DNA from: Beggiatoa alba B18LD
Lineage (GTDB): Bacteria; Pseudomonadota; Gammaproteobacteria; Beggiatoales; Beggiatoaceae
Assembly (NCBI RefSeq): GCF_000245015.1
Contig: NZ_JH600070.1
Span: 3,887,062 to 3,945,804 of the forward strand
Direction of reading: 5' to 3'
DNA length: 58,743 nucleotides
The notes beneath the pieces are model-generated. The model saw only the letters and a program-made list of their open reading frames with translations. It was not told the origin of the DNA and ran no database searches. Numbering within the stretch: the stretch's first letter is position 1; every line of letters starts with the position of its first letter. This document shows positions 7,252 to 15,763 of this stretch, one piece after another. Both the position numbers and the translations under genes were made by a program.

Positions 7252-8436
7252 ATGTACACTCAACTGCGTTTTTTACTATTTATCATTAGTTTATGCGCAA
7301 TAATGCCCGTTCTTGCCGAAGAAAACGCGCAAATTTTACGAATAGGGTATTTAGAACAATCAGATGATGTCCGTTATAGTGCCAAACATAACGATGCACA
7401 ATTACATTTTCAGCCTTGGGGTCGACCTTATATGGGGGCAATCGTTGCGGCAAAAGATGTACGTTTTCCCCTACAAGCATTAAACATCAACCTAATGCTA
7501 GAAAAATCACAAGGAAATACCGTTGATGAACTCATGGGCGAACTCGACAAACTTTACGCCAAAGGCGTGCGCTTTTTCCTCGTCGATGTGCCTAGCACCA
7601 CACTGGCACAACTAGGACAACGCACAAAAGGCAAAGACATCTTAATTTTTAATATCAGTGCATTAGATACAAATTTACGCAATGAAGCTTGTCAAGCCCA
7701 CGTACTACACCTTGCCCCCAGTTGGGAAATGCTCACCGATGCCGTTGCACAATACCTTATTTCCCGCAAATGGCGCGACGTTTTAGAACTAAAAGGCACA
7801 AACCCTGATGATATACAACTACATGAAGCCTTTACCCGCTCTGCCAAACGGTTCGGCTTAAAAGTGATAGAAGTCCGCGATTACGTGCTCGGACGTGACC
7901 CACGCGACCGCGAACAAAATAACGTCACCTTATTAACCAGCAATGCCGATTACGATGTTGTGTTTGTTGCCGATGGTACAGGCGATTTTGCCCGCTCAGT
8001 ACCCTATCAAACCCAATTCCCGCGCTTAGTCGTCGGTGCGGCAGGGCTTGTGCCTGACTGGTGGCATTGGTCATGGGAACGCAACGGCGCGCCCCAAGTA
8101 AATGGTCGATTCACTAAAGAAGGACGGCGACACGGCACAGGCTATGACTGGTCAGCATGGATAGGTATAAAAATCATTGCCGAAGCCATTCAACGCAAAA
8201 ACACCTTAGATTTTGCAACCCTACGCGACTACATCCGTAGCGATGAAATCGTTATCGACAGCGTTAAAGGCAGTCGCTCTTCATTCCGTCCATGGAATAA
8301 CCAACTACGCCAAGCGATTTTTTTAACGGCTGATAACTGGGTTGTTGCCACAGCTCCCTTAGCAGGCTTTATGCACCAAACCAATAACTTAGACACACTC
8401 GGCTACGACGAAAAAGAAAACCGTTGCCACTTCTAA
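7252..8436 (+). CDS. Periplasmic ABC-type substrate-binding protein of the PQQ-dependent alcohol dehydrogenase-associated type
   Basis: The ATG at 7252 follows AAGGAG (7235-7240) and gives the signal peptide MYTQLRFLLFIISLCAIMPVLA. The mature protein begins with LRIGYLEQ and has a type 1 periplasmic-binding fold with a G-x-D-W-S-A-W-I-G-I-K-I-I-x-E-A segment near the C-terminus and the terminal LGYDEKENRC motif. This fits the substrate-binding proteins found with PQQ-dependent alcohol dehydrogenase systems, related to branched-chain amino acid binding proteins. No permease, ATPase or quinoprotein dehydrogenase lies in the window, so here it is an orphan. The gene is monocistronic and ends in a clear terminator. 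The ligand is unknown; family assignment is from memory of conserved segments. Confidence 0.75.
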   Translation: MYTQLRFLLFIISLCAIMPVLAEENAQILRIGYLEQSDDVRYSAKHNDAQLHFQPWGRPYMGAIVAAKDVRFPLQALNINLMLEKSQGNTVDELMGELDKLYAKGVRFFLVDVPSTTLAQLGQRTKGKDILIFNISALDTNLRNEACQAHVLHLAPSWEMLTDAVAQYLISRKWRDVLELKGTNPDDIQLHEAFTRSAKRFGLKVIEVRDYVLGRDPRDREQNNVTLLTSNADYDVVFVADGTGDFARSVPYQTQFPRLVVGAAGLVPDWWHWSWERNGAPQVNGRFTKEGRRHGTGYDWSAWIGIKIIAEAIQRKNTLDFATLRDYIRSDEIVIDSVKGSRSSFRPWNNQLRQAIFLTADNWVVATAPLAGFMHQTNNLDTLGYDEKENRCHF

Positions 8437-8455
8437 ATCAATGCTCCTCAAAGCA

Positions 8456-8486
8456 AGAGACGTAAAAAATCGCGTCTCTCTTTTTG
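8456..8486 (+). terminator. Rho-independent terminator after the ABC binding protein gene
   Basis: AGAGACG (8456-8462) pairs with CGTCTCT (8473-8479) across a 10-nt loop, followed by CTTTTTG. It starts 20 bp after the stop codon. Confidence 0.85.
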
Positions 8487-8647
8487 TCAACCCCCATAAT
8501 GATGAAAAAAACTTATGTAAAGCTGGGGAGTAACCCTATTTATTTTCTAATGTTTTATACGTACAATAAACAACACTTATCATTTTCAGATAAGTTTTTT
8601 TCATCACAAGATTACAACCAATAAGAAGCATCTCAAAGGAGAATTTT

Positions 8648-9160
8648 ATGAAGTTGACCAAAATTGCCGCTTTAACTGCTGGTGTTGTGTTCAGTTTCGG
8701 TGTGAGTTCTGTTTTTGCCGCTGACGTTGCGACCGCTGACGAAGTTGTCGCCAAAGTCAAAGAAGCCGCAGCAGAAGTTGCAAAAGATGCAACCGCTGGT
8801 TTAGCTGAATTAAACAAGAAAGATGGCAAATTTGTGTGGAAAGATACCTATGTCTTCGCCTATGACTGCAAAGAAGACAAAATGGTTGCCCACCCCATGG
8901 CTCCCGCTTTAGTCGGTCAACCTGTGTTAGCCATGAAAGACAAAGCCAAAGAAAACGCCAAAGAACTGTTTAAAGAATTATGTGAAGCAGGTAAAGGCGC
9001 GAAAGGTGGCTGGGTTGAGTATCAATGGACAAAACCTGGTGTTGAAGGCATTTTCAAGAAATTCTCTTATGCGCACGCCATTGAAGGCTCTAGCATCCAA
9101 GTCGGTGCTGGCATTTATGACGATGCCGCTACTGTTGAAGCCTTAAACGGCAAACTCTAA
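8648..9160 (+). CDS. Exported single-Cache-domain protein
   Basis: The start follows AAAGGAGAATTTT and encodes a signal peptide (MKLTKIAALTAGVVFSFGVS ... VFA|AD). The mature protein of about 145 residues has the single Cache layout: a long Lys/Ala-rich helix, DTYVFAYDCKEDKMVAHPM, APALVGQPVL, a DKAKENAKELFKEL helix, GGWVEYQWTKPG and a final IQVGAGIYDD strand. Such stand-alone periplasmic Cache proteins bind small ligands and may serve signalling or redox partners. Two cysteines (in YDCKED and ELCEAG) could form a disulphide. The repetitive AEVAKDATAGLAEL stretch is alanine-rich. The strong ribosome binding site and terminator suggest an abundant protein. The gene stands alone. Confidence 0.8.
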   Translation: MKLTKIAALTAGVVFSFGVSSVFAADVATADEVVAKVKEAAAEVAKDATAGLAELNKKDGKFVWKDTYVFAYDCKEDKMVAHPMAPALVGQPVLAMKDKAKENAKELFKELCEAGKGAKGGWVEYQWTKPGVEGIFKKFSYAHAIEGSSIQVGAGIYDDAATVEALNGKL

Positions 9161-9200
9161 AAATAACGCTATCTAATCCGAATAGTTAGCTTTTACATTA

Positions 9201-9238
9201 AGCCCCGCTCAGGGTTAAACTTGAGCGGGGCTTTTTTA
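9201..9238 (+). terminator. Strong Rho-independent terminator after the Cache protein gene
   Basis: AGCCCCGCTCA (9201-9211) pairs perfectly with TGAGCGGGGCT (9222-9232) around a 10-nt loop and runs into a T tract (9232-9237). Confidence 0.95.
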
Positions 9239-9266
9239 ATGGTTTGGAGAAAATGTATAGCAACAG

Positions 9267-9519
9267 TATAGTAAACGCACTATAAAACGATGCGAAGGAC
9301 TGGCAGTCCTAAATTTAAATCACTTTGTGATAAGGATTCATCAGAGAAGATTAAAACATTGTCTGAATCAGGATTTTCAGAATTAACAGAATTTAAAACC
9401 CTTAAACCAAAAAATTAAGGTGAAAGACGCTTTTTAATTCTGCTAATTCTGAAAATTCTGTGAATCCTGATTCAGACAAACTGTTGTCTTTTTTGAAAGA
9501 ATCTCGTCGAACTCAGGTT
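9267..9519. repeat. Chimeric repeat: part of a 94-bp palindromic element joined to a truncated 312-bp element
   Basis: The left part (9267 to about 9332) begins TATAGTAAACGCACTATAAAA and matches the inverted element at 19367-19460 in reverse orientation. One of its two AGGACTGGCAGTCCT units is lost and the terminal GTTTACTATA is missing. From about 9337 to 9519 it matches the inner and right part of the 312-bp element (AAGATTAAAACATTGTCTG onward) and ends with the terminal sequence CTCGTCGAACTCAGGTT. Both families share a GAAGGACTGGCAG segment, which is where the mosaic switches. It is non-coding. Confidence 0.7.
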
Positions 9520-9541
9520 AGTAAGTCTGTGTCTGCCTTCT

Positions 9542-10225
9542 CTAATTTAATTTATTAATCGGCTGTTCCATCGTCTCTAATCGTAATAGCACCACAGATG
9601 GAACACGTTTTCCTTCTATTTGTAAGCGTTTAATTAAATCACGAGCAGCTGTACAAAGAATTTTTTGTTGTTCTGCGCCGAATAAGGTCATTGCCGCTCG
9701 TAGTGCTTTGTTTTCTTCAGATAATAAAGTCGGGACAATGCTCGCTTCATTAATGGGTGATTCTGGGTGTAAAAGGTGGGCAATTAGCGGATATTCTAAT
9801 AAGTTGAAATGTAGTTGACGGGCAACCATTTCTTTTTCTAGTTCTTTTAGTGTTTTACTGTCATGTAGTCCACTAGCACGGATGGATTCAACAATGAGTT
9901 CGCCCAGTTTTACAAGGGCGTTTTTTTCCATGCTGTAATCTTTTCCTCCTAAGCCTGCACAGTGTTCGTAAAGGCTATCTATTTTTGTGCGTAGGTGTAG
10001 CACGACATCGGCTTCTACCTGTGCTTGTAATGTTGCCACTTCTTCTAATAGTTTTTGAAATTGGCTTGTAAATTTTTGGCGTTCGCTTTCGTCGCGTTTT
10101 TGGGCGCGTTCAACTTCTGCTTGTGTAACCTCGCGGTCACGGATTTCAGCAAAGAGGGGGTTTTGATATTGACGTTGTAAGTAACGTTCCCAACAACCAG
10201 GGCGTTGGCTAAAACGAATTTCCAT
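9542..10225 (-). CDS. Hypothetical helical protein
   Basis: I do not recognise this 227-residue protein. It is almost certainly expressed: the start at 10225 has an excellent GGAGG site 9-13 nt upstream, and the frame is uninterrupted. It has no signal peptide or membrane segment. Residues of about 30-85 are rich in Glu, Gln, Lys and Arg (EVERAQKRDESERQKFTSQF and onward) and look like a coiled coil. The remainder is helical, with one pair of short hydrophobic stretches near 135-150 (LLEYPLIAHLLHPES). It stands alone between a repeat and the glycosyltransferase gene on the same strand, 85 nt downstream of that gene's stop. No function is proposed. Confidence 0.7.
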   Translation of the reverse strand: MEIRFSQRPGCWERYLQRQYQNPLFAEIRDREVTQAEVERAQKRDESERQKFTSQFQKLLEEVATLQAQVEADVVLHLRTKIDSLYEHCAGLGGKDYSMEKNALVKLGELIVESIRASGLHDSKTLKELEKEMVARQLHFNLLEYPLIAHLLHPESPINEASIVPTLLSEENKALRAAMTLFGAEQQKILCTAARDLIKRLQIEGKRVPSVVLLRLETMEQPINKLN

Positions 10226-10310
10226 CGGTGTGTCCTCCTCTCTATTTGCTATAAAACCGTTATCGCTTGTGTCGGGCGTATCATATTAACGGGTTTTTGA
10301 TGTGATGGTT

Positions 10311-11222
10311 TTATGATTTTCGTAAGATGCTTTGGATAAGCAATAGCATAGCAAAACGTATCCAAACAGCGGTAATAACTCCCCATTGTAACCAGATAGG
10401 ATATTGTTGGCGAAAGAATTTTCGGTAATAGCGTACCATGCCACGATGTTTGTACCAGAGTACTCGAATGGGGTGGCGACGGCTACACGCGCCTTTAATA
10501 TGTGTGACTTCTATGTCGGGAATGAAGAGAATTGTCCAGCCTGCTTGGCGAAAACGCATAAACCAGTCTAAATCTTCGCAGTGGAGAAAGTAGGCTTCGT
10601 CCATTGTACCGACTTGTTCCATGGCTTGTCGGCGGACAAACATGCAAGCACCTGAGATGCCTTCCATTTCTGTGGGTTCAGTGGGCATGGGTTCTTGTGT
10701 GAGGACAAAGCTTTTAAAGCGGGGGTGGTTGGGTAGGAGTTTGTCTAGGTGAAGTACACGAACGACAGAACGCCATGGGCTGGGTGTGCCACGCCGACTG
10801 CCCGCTTGTTCTGTCCCGTCAGGGTTGCGCACAAGCGCGCCTGCCATGCCAACATGGGGGTATTGTGCGAGGGTTTGGCAGAATCGGTAGAGGGTATCGG
10901 GTTGAATGAGGCAGTCGGGGTTTAGAAAGAGGTGGTATTGTCCGCGTGTTTGTGGAATCGGGCGGTTGGAGGCTTTGGCAAAGCCTTCGTTGCGCTCGTT
11001 TTGTAGGATAGTAACCCGTTTGTCATTGTGAACAGCAGCCCGTAGGGTGGCAAGGCTGGTGTCATCTGAGGCGTTGTCGACAACAAAGATTTCAAAGTCA
11101 ATTTGTTGTGAGGCAAGGGCAGATAACACGCAGCGGGTGAGTAGTTCACCACCGTTGTAGTTGACGATGATGATGGAGACAAATGGGGTTGTTGTGGGTG
11201 TTTGGTCTGTAGTATCCGACAA
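10311..11222 (-). CDS. Family 2 glycosyltransferase
   Basis: This protein of about 303 residues has the GT-A fold of family 2. It opens with VSIIIVNYNGGELLTRCVLS, followed by FEIFVVDNASDDTSL, the FLNPDCLIQPDTL segment with the DxD-equivalent Asp, a GISGACMFVRRQAM loop and the HCEDLDWFMRFRQAGW motif typical of rhamnosyl- and related transferases. A hydrophobic stretch near the C-terminus (ITAVWIRFAMLLLI) probably associates with the membrane. It would transfer a sugar from a nucleotide donor in cell-surface glycan synthesis; donor and acceptor are unknown. The only start that includes the whole domain is a TTG at 11222. It lies 32 nt downstream of rho on the same strand. Confidence 0.88.
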   Translation of the reverse strand: MSDTTDQTPTTTPFVSIIIVNYNGGELLTRCVLSALASQQIDFEIFVVDNASDDTSLATLRAAVHNDKRVTILQNERNEGFAKASNRPIPQTRGQYHLFLNPDCLIQPDTLYRFCQTLAQYPHVGMAGALVRNPDGTEQAGSRRGTPSPWRSVVRVLHLDKLLPNHPRFKSFVLTQEPMPTEPTEMEGISGACMFVRRQAMEQVGTMDEAYFLHCEDLDWFMRFRQAGWTILFIPDIEVTHIKGACSRRHPIRVLWYKHRGMVRYYRKFFRQQYPIWLQWGVITAVWIRFAMLLLIQSILRKS

Positions 11223-11254
11223 GGCGTAGGCTCTTTATAGGATGGGTCGTGAAA

Positions 11255-12511
11255 TTAGCGTTTCATGGAGTCGAAAAACTCGGCGTTGTTTTTGGTGAGT
11301 TTGAGTCTGTCCATGAGGAATTCCATCGCGGCGATGTTGTCCATGGGTTGGAGAAGTTTGCGTAGTATCCATGTTTTTTGGAGGTCGTCGGCACTAACCA
11401 GTAGTTCTTCTCGGCGAGTGCCTGAGCGGTTGATATTGATGGCGGGATAGATGCGTTTTTCGGCAATTTCGCGGTCTAGGTGTAATTCGTTGTTGCCTGT
11501 GCCTTTGAATTCTTCGTAAATCACGTCGTCCATACGTGAGCCTGTATCAACAAGGGCAGTAGCGATGATGGTGAGGCTGCCGCCTTCTTCAATGTTACGT
11601 GCTGCGCCGAAAAAGCGTTTTGGGCGTTGTAGGGCGTTGGCATCGACACCACCTGTGAGGACTTTGCCTGAGGAGGGGACAATGGTGTTGTAGGCGCGGG
11701 CAAGGCGGGTAATGGAGTCTAGGAGGATAACGACATCGCGTTTATGTTCAACCAGTCGTTTTGCTTTTTCAATCACCATTTCAGCAACTTGGACGTGTCT
11801 TGTCGCGGGTTCGTCAAAGGTGCTGGAAACGACTTCGCCTTTAACGGAGCGCATCATTTCGGTGACTTCTTCGGGGCGTTCGTCAATGAGGAGGACGATG
11901 AGGTAGCATTCTGGATGGTTGATGGCGATGGAGTGGGCGATGCTTTGGAGCATCATGGTTTTCCCTGATTTGGGGGAGGAGACTATCATGCCGCGTTGTC
12001 CTTTGCCGATGGGGGCGATAAGGTCAATAATGCGGGGGGTGACATCTTCAGTACTGCCATTGCCAAGTTCTAAGCGGAATCGGTCGTTTGCAAAAAGTGG
12101 GGTTAGGTTTTCAAAGAGAACTTTATTTTTGGCTTGTTCTGGGGCTTCAAAGTTGATTTCGCTGACTTTAAGCAGGGCAAAATAGCGTTCGCCTTCTTTG
12201 GGGGGGCGAATTTTGCCTGAGACGGTGTCGCCTGTGTGTAGGTTAAATCGGCGAATTTGGCTGGGTGAGACGTAGATATCGTCTGGACCTGCAAGATAGG
12301 AGCTGTCAGCAGAGCGTAAAAACCCGAAACCGTCTTGTAATATTTCTAGTACGCCATCCCCGAAAATGTCTTCGCCTTTTTTGGCATGGGCTTTGAGGAG
12401 CGCGAAAATGATGTCTTGTTTACGAGCACGGGCTGTTCCCTCTAGTCCCAAATCCTGTGCCATTTGGATAAGTTCGCTAGCATTTTTTTTCTTGAGTTCG
12501 GTTAGATTCAT
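11255..12511 (-). CDS. rho: Transcription termination factor Rho
   Basis: At 418 residues it is full length for gammaproteobacterial Rho and shows every part. There is an N-terminal helical bundle ([20 protein letters not shown]), a cold-shock-type RNA-binding domain ([15 protein letters not shown]), the P-loop SSPKSGKT, the Walker B region ([17 protein letters not shown]), the [11 protein letters not shown] segment and the [16 protein letters not shown] region. The hexameric RNA helicase loads on untranslated C-rich RNA and dislodges RNA polymerase. It is separated by 383 bp from trxA, the classical rho neighbour, and is transcribed in the same direction. The long leader is compatible with autoregulation, though I see no specific element. 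Confidence 0.98.
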   Translation of the reverse strand: MNLTELKKKNASELIQMAQDLGLEGTARARKQDIIFALLKAHAKKGEDIFGDGVLEILQDGFGFLRSADSSYLAGPDDIYVSPSQIRRFNLHTGDTVSGKIRPPKEGERYFALLKVSEINFEAPEQAKNKVLFENLTPLFANDRFRLELGNGSTEDVTPRIIDLIAPIGKGQRGMIVSSPKSGKTMMLQSIAHSIAINHPECYLIVLLIDERPEEVTEMMRSVKGEVVSSTFDEPATRHVQVAEMVIEKAKRLVEHKRDVVILLDSITRLARAYNTIVPSSGKVLTGGVDANALQRPKRFFGAARNIEEGGSLTIIATALVDTGSRMDDVIYEEFKGTGNNELHLDREIAEKRIYPAININRSGTRREELLVSADDLQKTWILRKLLQPMDNIAAMEFLMDRLKLTKNNAEFFDSMKR

Positions 12512-12894
12512 AATTGTCTATTTGGGTAGAGATTGTGTTGCAGGGATGGTTAAGAATGGTCTTGATGGAGATTGTATCGGGGTTGCGGATGATACGCGCT
12601 TAGGTATCAGTGCGGAATACAGGGGCTAACTATCGAGCATAGTGATGAATTCGCTAACAGTCTGTAGATGGTAGTGATGAAATGGTGAGTGGTTTTTTAG
12701 TTCTTTAAGAAAACTATCGCCCGTTTTGGTATCGTGCGTTGGTGAGGGGATTAAAACGGGCTGGGTTTGTGTGAACTAACGAAAAATACGTTTTAAGAAT
12801 ATGCTTATGACTACTTTAGTTTTTAATGTAGTGCGTTGCACACTGTAGTCGTAAATGCTAACACGTCAGTAATATTTCGTCTAGTTTTTTTGCA
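12512..12894. other. 383-bp intergenic region between trxA and rho (rho leader)
   Basis: It contains no convincing reading frame. It is expected to hold the trxA 3' end and the promoter and untranslated leader of rho, both read on the minus strand. I see no strong hairpin followed by a T tract for trxA in the minus direction, so read-through from trxA is possible. No repeat of the families seen elsewhere is present. Confidence 0.5.
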
Positions 12895-13221
12895 TTAGAG
12901 ATTGCTATCTAAGAATGCGGTCAGTTGAGATTTTGAAATTGCGCCAACTTTGGTGGCTTCTACGTTGCCGTTTTTAAATAATATCAGGGTTGGAATGCCA
13001 CGAACACTGTATTTAGGGGGGGTTTCTGGGTTGTTATCAATGTTTAATTTAACCACTTTTACCCTTCCTTCATATTCTTTGGCAATTTCTTCCATGATAG
13101 GCGCAATCATTTTGCAGGGTCCACACCATTCTGCCCAATAATCAACTAAGACGGGGGAGTCTGCATTCAGCACTTCATCTGCAAAGGTTAAGTCAGTAAT
13201 TTCTGTTATATTTTCGCTCAT
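12895..13221 (-). CDS. trxA: Thioredoxin
   Basis: The protein has 108 residues and the canonical active site [13 protein letters not shown] with both redox cysteines, a buried Asp in the preceding strand (FADEV), the cis-proline loop [12 protein letters not shown] and a C-terminal helix. It reduces disulphides in cytoplasmic proteins such as ribonucleotide reductase. The linkage trxA-rho is widespread in gammaproteobacteria. The size is exactly that of class I thioredoxins. Confidence 0.97.
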   Translation of the reverse strand: MSENITEITDLTFADEVLNADSPVLVDYWAEWCGPCKMIAPIMEEIAKEYEGRVKVVKLNIDNNPETPPKYSVRGIPTLILFKNGNVEATKVGAISKSQLTAFLDSNL

Positions 13222-13524
13222 TTACGAGATGCTCCAATGATTGAGGATAAACTTTTGTGTGTTTGAAGAAAGATAGTGGTGAATGGTCATTCTGTTCTTC
13301 ACGTTTGTTGTTTTAGTACGCACGTAAAGCAGGATTTATTGTACATCTAATCAAACATTTTAAAATAAAAATTCTAAATAAGTCTTGTCTTTCTGTTTGT
13401 TATATTAATTAATCCAACAATTACGATATGTTAATAATTGGGGATGTATTGTGTATTTCTCAAGTATATTCGTTATTGCGTATATAAAGATGGGCAGGCA
13501 ATATTTTTGTCTGCTATACGTGTT
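13222..13524. other. 303-bp intergenic region upstream of trxA
   Basis: This AT-rich stretch lies between the end of the hybrid kinase gene and the trxA start, both on the minus strand. It should carry the trxA promoter. I see no open frame, repeat-family member or strong terminator in it. Confidence 0.5.
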
Positions 13525-15366
13525 TTATGAGGATAGCGATTTAACTAATTCACGAATATGTTTTAATTGAAAATTTTTTGCCATTTGGCGAACACGGTAG
13601 GTAAACGCTTGTAACGCTTTGTTATCATTTTCTAAAATGGTGATATATTCTAAAATGCCTTCAATATCACCGCGAATAGTGAGGTCTAGTAGGGTTTTTA
13701 GTTGTTCGGAATTGGGGGCTGTGAACGTTGTTTCTATTGGTAAGGTCATTTCAGGTTTTTCATATGTCCATGTGAGACTCAGATAGTGTTTTAGCTTTTT
13801 AAGGAGTTCATCTGCTTTAATGGGTTTTGCAATAAAATCGTCACAACCTGAGGCTAGGCTTCTTTGTTGGTCTTGGCTGAATGCGCTGGCAGATGCGGCA
13901 ATAATGGTAATATCAGATGCAATAGGAAGTTTGCGAATGCGTTCTGTCGTGGTAAAGCCGTCCATTTCTGGCATCACTAAGTCCATTAGGATGACATCTG
14001 GTTTTAATTCTTGGGTTTTTTCAATGGCTTCTTGTCCTGTGTAGGCATGACTAATTTCAAAGCCTAAAGGTTGTAATAAGTGTTTACAAACCAGCTGGTT
14101 AAATTTTTGGTCATCCACAATGAGAACTTTACGCTGTTGTCCTTCGTAGCCTGTAATTTTGGGTAAAATGCTGGGTTGGTTATCAGAAAAGCCTTTTGCT
14201 TCTGGTAAATGTATCGTAAACCAGAAACGGCTACCTTGTCCGAGTTGGCTGGTAATTTGTAATTTACCGCCCATCATGTTGACAAGGCGATTGCTAATTG
14301 AAAGTCCTAAGCCTGTACCTTCCATTTGTTGATTGTGTGAGCCAATTTGTTGGAAGGGGAGGAATACTTCTTCTAATTTATTGCTAGGAATTCCAATGCC
14401 TGTGTCTTCAACGCTAAAACAAATTTTATCGTGTTCTTTTTCTACACGGAAAATGACTTGCCCCTTTTCGGTAAATTTAATGGCGTTGCCTAATAAATTG
14501 ATGAGAATTTGACGCAAGCGTTTTTCATCGCCACGAATGGCTGTCGGTAATGCATTTTTTTCTTTCCGAACAAAGGGGGAATCGTATATAAACCGAATAT
14601 CTTTTTGTTCTGCCCGCATTCGAAACAGGTCGACAACATTATTGAGAAATTGTTCTAGGCTGAAATCGCTTTGATATAATTCCATGCGGTCAGCTTCAAT
14701 TTTTGATAAGTCTAAAATATCGTTAATCAGTGTCAGTAAATATTCGCCACTTCGCTGGATGATATTAATGCCTTCCTGCTGTTGTGGGGTTAAGTTGCTG
14801 TCATGTCTCAAAATTTGAGCGTAGCCCAAAATACCATTTAAGGGGGTACGCAGTTCATGGCTCATGTTGGCTAGAAAACGACTTTTTGCACGATTTGCGG
14901 TTTCCGCAGATTCTTTTGCATTTTCCGCTTCGGTTTTGGCTAATTGCAATTGTTTCTGTAACAGGCTGATATGTAAATGGGTTTGAATCCGTGCTAAAAC
15001 TTCTTCAGGTTGAAAAGGTTTTGTAATGTAATCAACGCCACCCACTCGAAACGCATGAACTTTATCCATTGCATCATCTAATGCGCTAATGAATAAAACA
15101 GGAATGTGTTTTGTCGCTTCTTCTGCTTTTAAATGCTGACACACTTCATACCCGTTCATATCAGGCATGTTAATGTCTAACAAAATTAAATCAGGGGGCA
15201 AGAGTTGCGCCGCAGAAAGTGCTAGCGCACCACTGGGGACAGGACGGACTTTATAACCACTGTCTGCTAATAAACTGACTAATAATCGTAAATTAGCGGG
15301 ATTATCATCAACGATAAGTAAGTTCGGTTTTTGGGTGTTTTCTGTCGTTGGAATTTGCATAAGCAC
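13525..15366 (-). CDS. Soluble hybrid histidine kinase (REC-HisKA-HATPase-REC)
   Basis: The 613-residue protein has no membrane segment. Residues of about 15-130 are a receiver domain with phospho-acceptor Asp in LILLDINMPDMNGYE. A coiled coil (LLQKQLQLAKTEAENAKESA) leads to the HisKA helix with the His in NMSHELRTPLNGIL. The ATPase domain has N (NLLGNAIKFTE), G1 (DTGIGIP), F and G2 (GTGLGLSI) boxes. A second receiver has Asp in VILMDLVMPEMDGF and Lys in IAKPIKADELL. About 80 residues follow, helical and unassigned. Such proteins usually receive input from another kinase through the first receiver and pass phosphate to a separate Hpt protein. No partner is adjacent. Met3 is an alternative start. 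Confidence 0.93.
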   Translation of the reverse strand: MLMQIPTTENTQKPNLLIVDDNPANLRLLVSLLADSGYKVRPVPSGALALSAAQLLPPDLILLDINMPDMNGYEVCQHLKAEEATKHIPVLFISALDDAMDKVHAFRVGGVDYITKPFQPEEVLARIQTHLHISLLQKQLQLAKTEAENAKESAETANRAKSRFLANMSHELRTPLNGILGYAQILRHDSNLTPQQQEGINIIQRSGEYLLTLINDILDLSKIEADRMELYQSDFSLEQFLNNVVDLFRMRAEQKDIRFIYDSPFVRKEKNALPTAIRGDEKRLRQILINLLGNAIKFTEKGQVIFRVEKEHDKICFSVEDTGIGIPSNKLEEVFLPFQQIGSHNQQMEGTGLGLSISNRLVNMMGGKLQITSQLGQGSRFWFTIHLPEAKGFSDNQPSILPKITGYEGQQRKVLIVDDQKFNQLVCKHLLQPLGFEISHAYTGQEAIEKTQELKPDVILMDLVMPEMDGFTTTERIRKLPIASDITIIAASASAFSQDQQRSLASGCDDFIAKPIKADELLKKLKHYLSLTWTYEKPEMTLPIETTFTAPNSEQLKTLLDLTIRGDIEGILEYITILENDNKALQAFTYRVRQMAKNFQLKHIRELVKSLSS

Positions 15367-15763
15367 AGGGCATCAGCAGAGAAAATTAAGAGAATCATAC
15401 GGGCTACTAAGCTTGTATTATACTCGATATGTTACGCTGCAATACGGATTGATTTACCGCATAAAAATGTCATTTCTATGACGCTGATTAGCATTTGACA
15501 GGGTGTTGAGTTTATCAACATCGATTTATTTTTATGTCATCTCACAGCTACACAGGGAAGGAGATTAAAAAAGGTTAATATCTGTCACTTTCTAAGCACT
15601 GAGTCAAATAAGTAACCGCTTAGAATGTGCTACTAATCAATTGAATAACAATAACAATAAAAAATGGCGTGGTTATTGCCTTAATAATAGCAACCTATTT
15701 GATGTCAGGTAGGCATGTCTTAAATAGGCATTGGTGACACGTTATTTTTTGGAGGCTTTTTAT
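15367..15763. other. Divergent intergenic region between the hybrid kinase and the large secreted protein
   Basis: This region of about 397 bp separates two divergently transcribed genes and should hold both promoters. It has AT-rich runs and no frame of note. GGAGG at 15751-15755 is the ribosome binding site of the downstream gene and fixes its start at 15764. Confidence 0.5.

Noticed and set aside
11712-12185. Several plus-strand frames opposite rho
   Set aside because: They are shadows of the rho reading frame; rho is complete, and its motifs explain the DNA.
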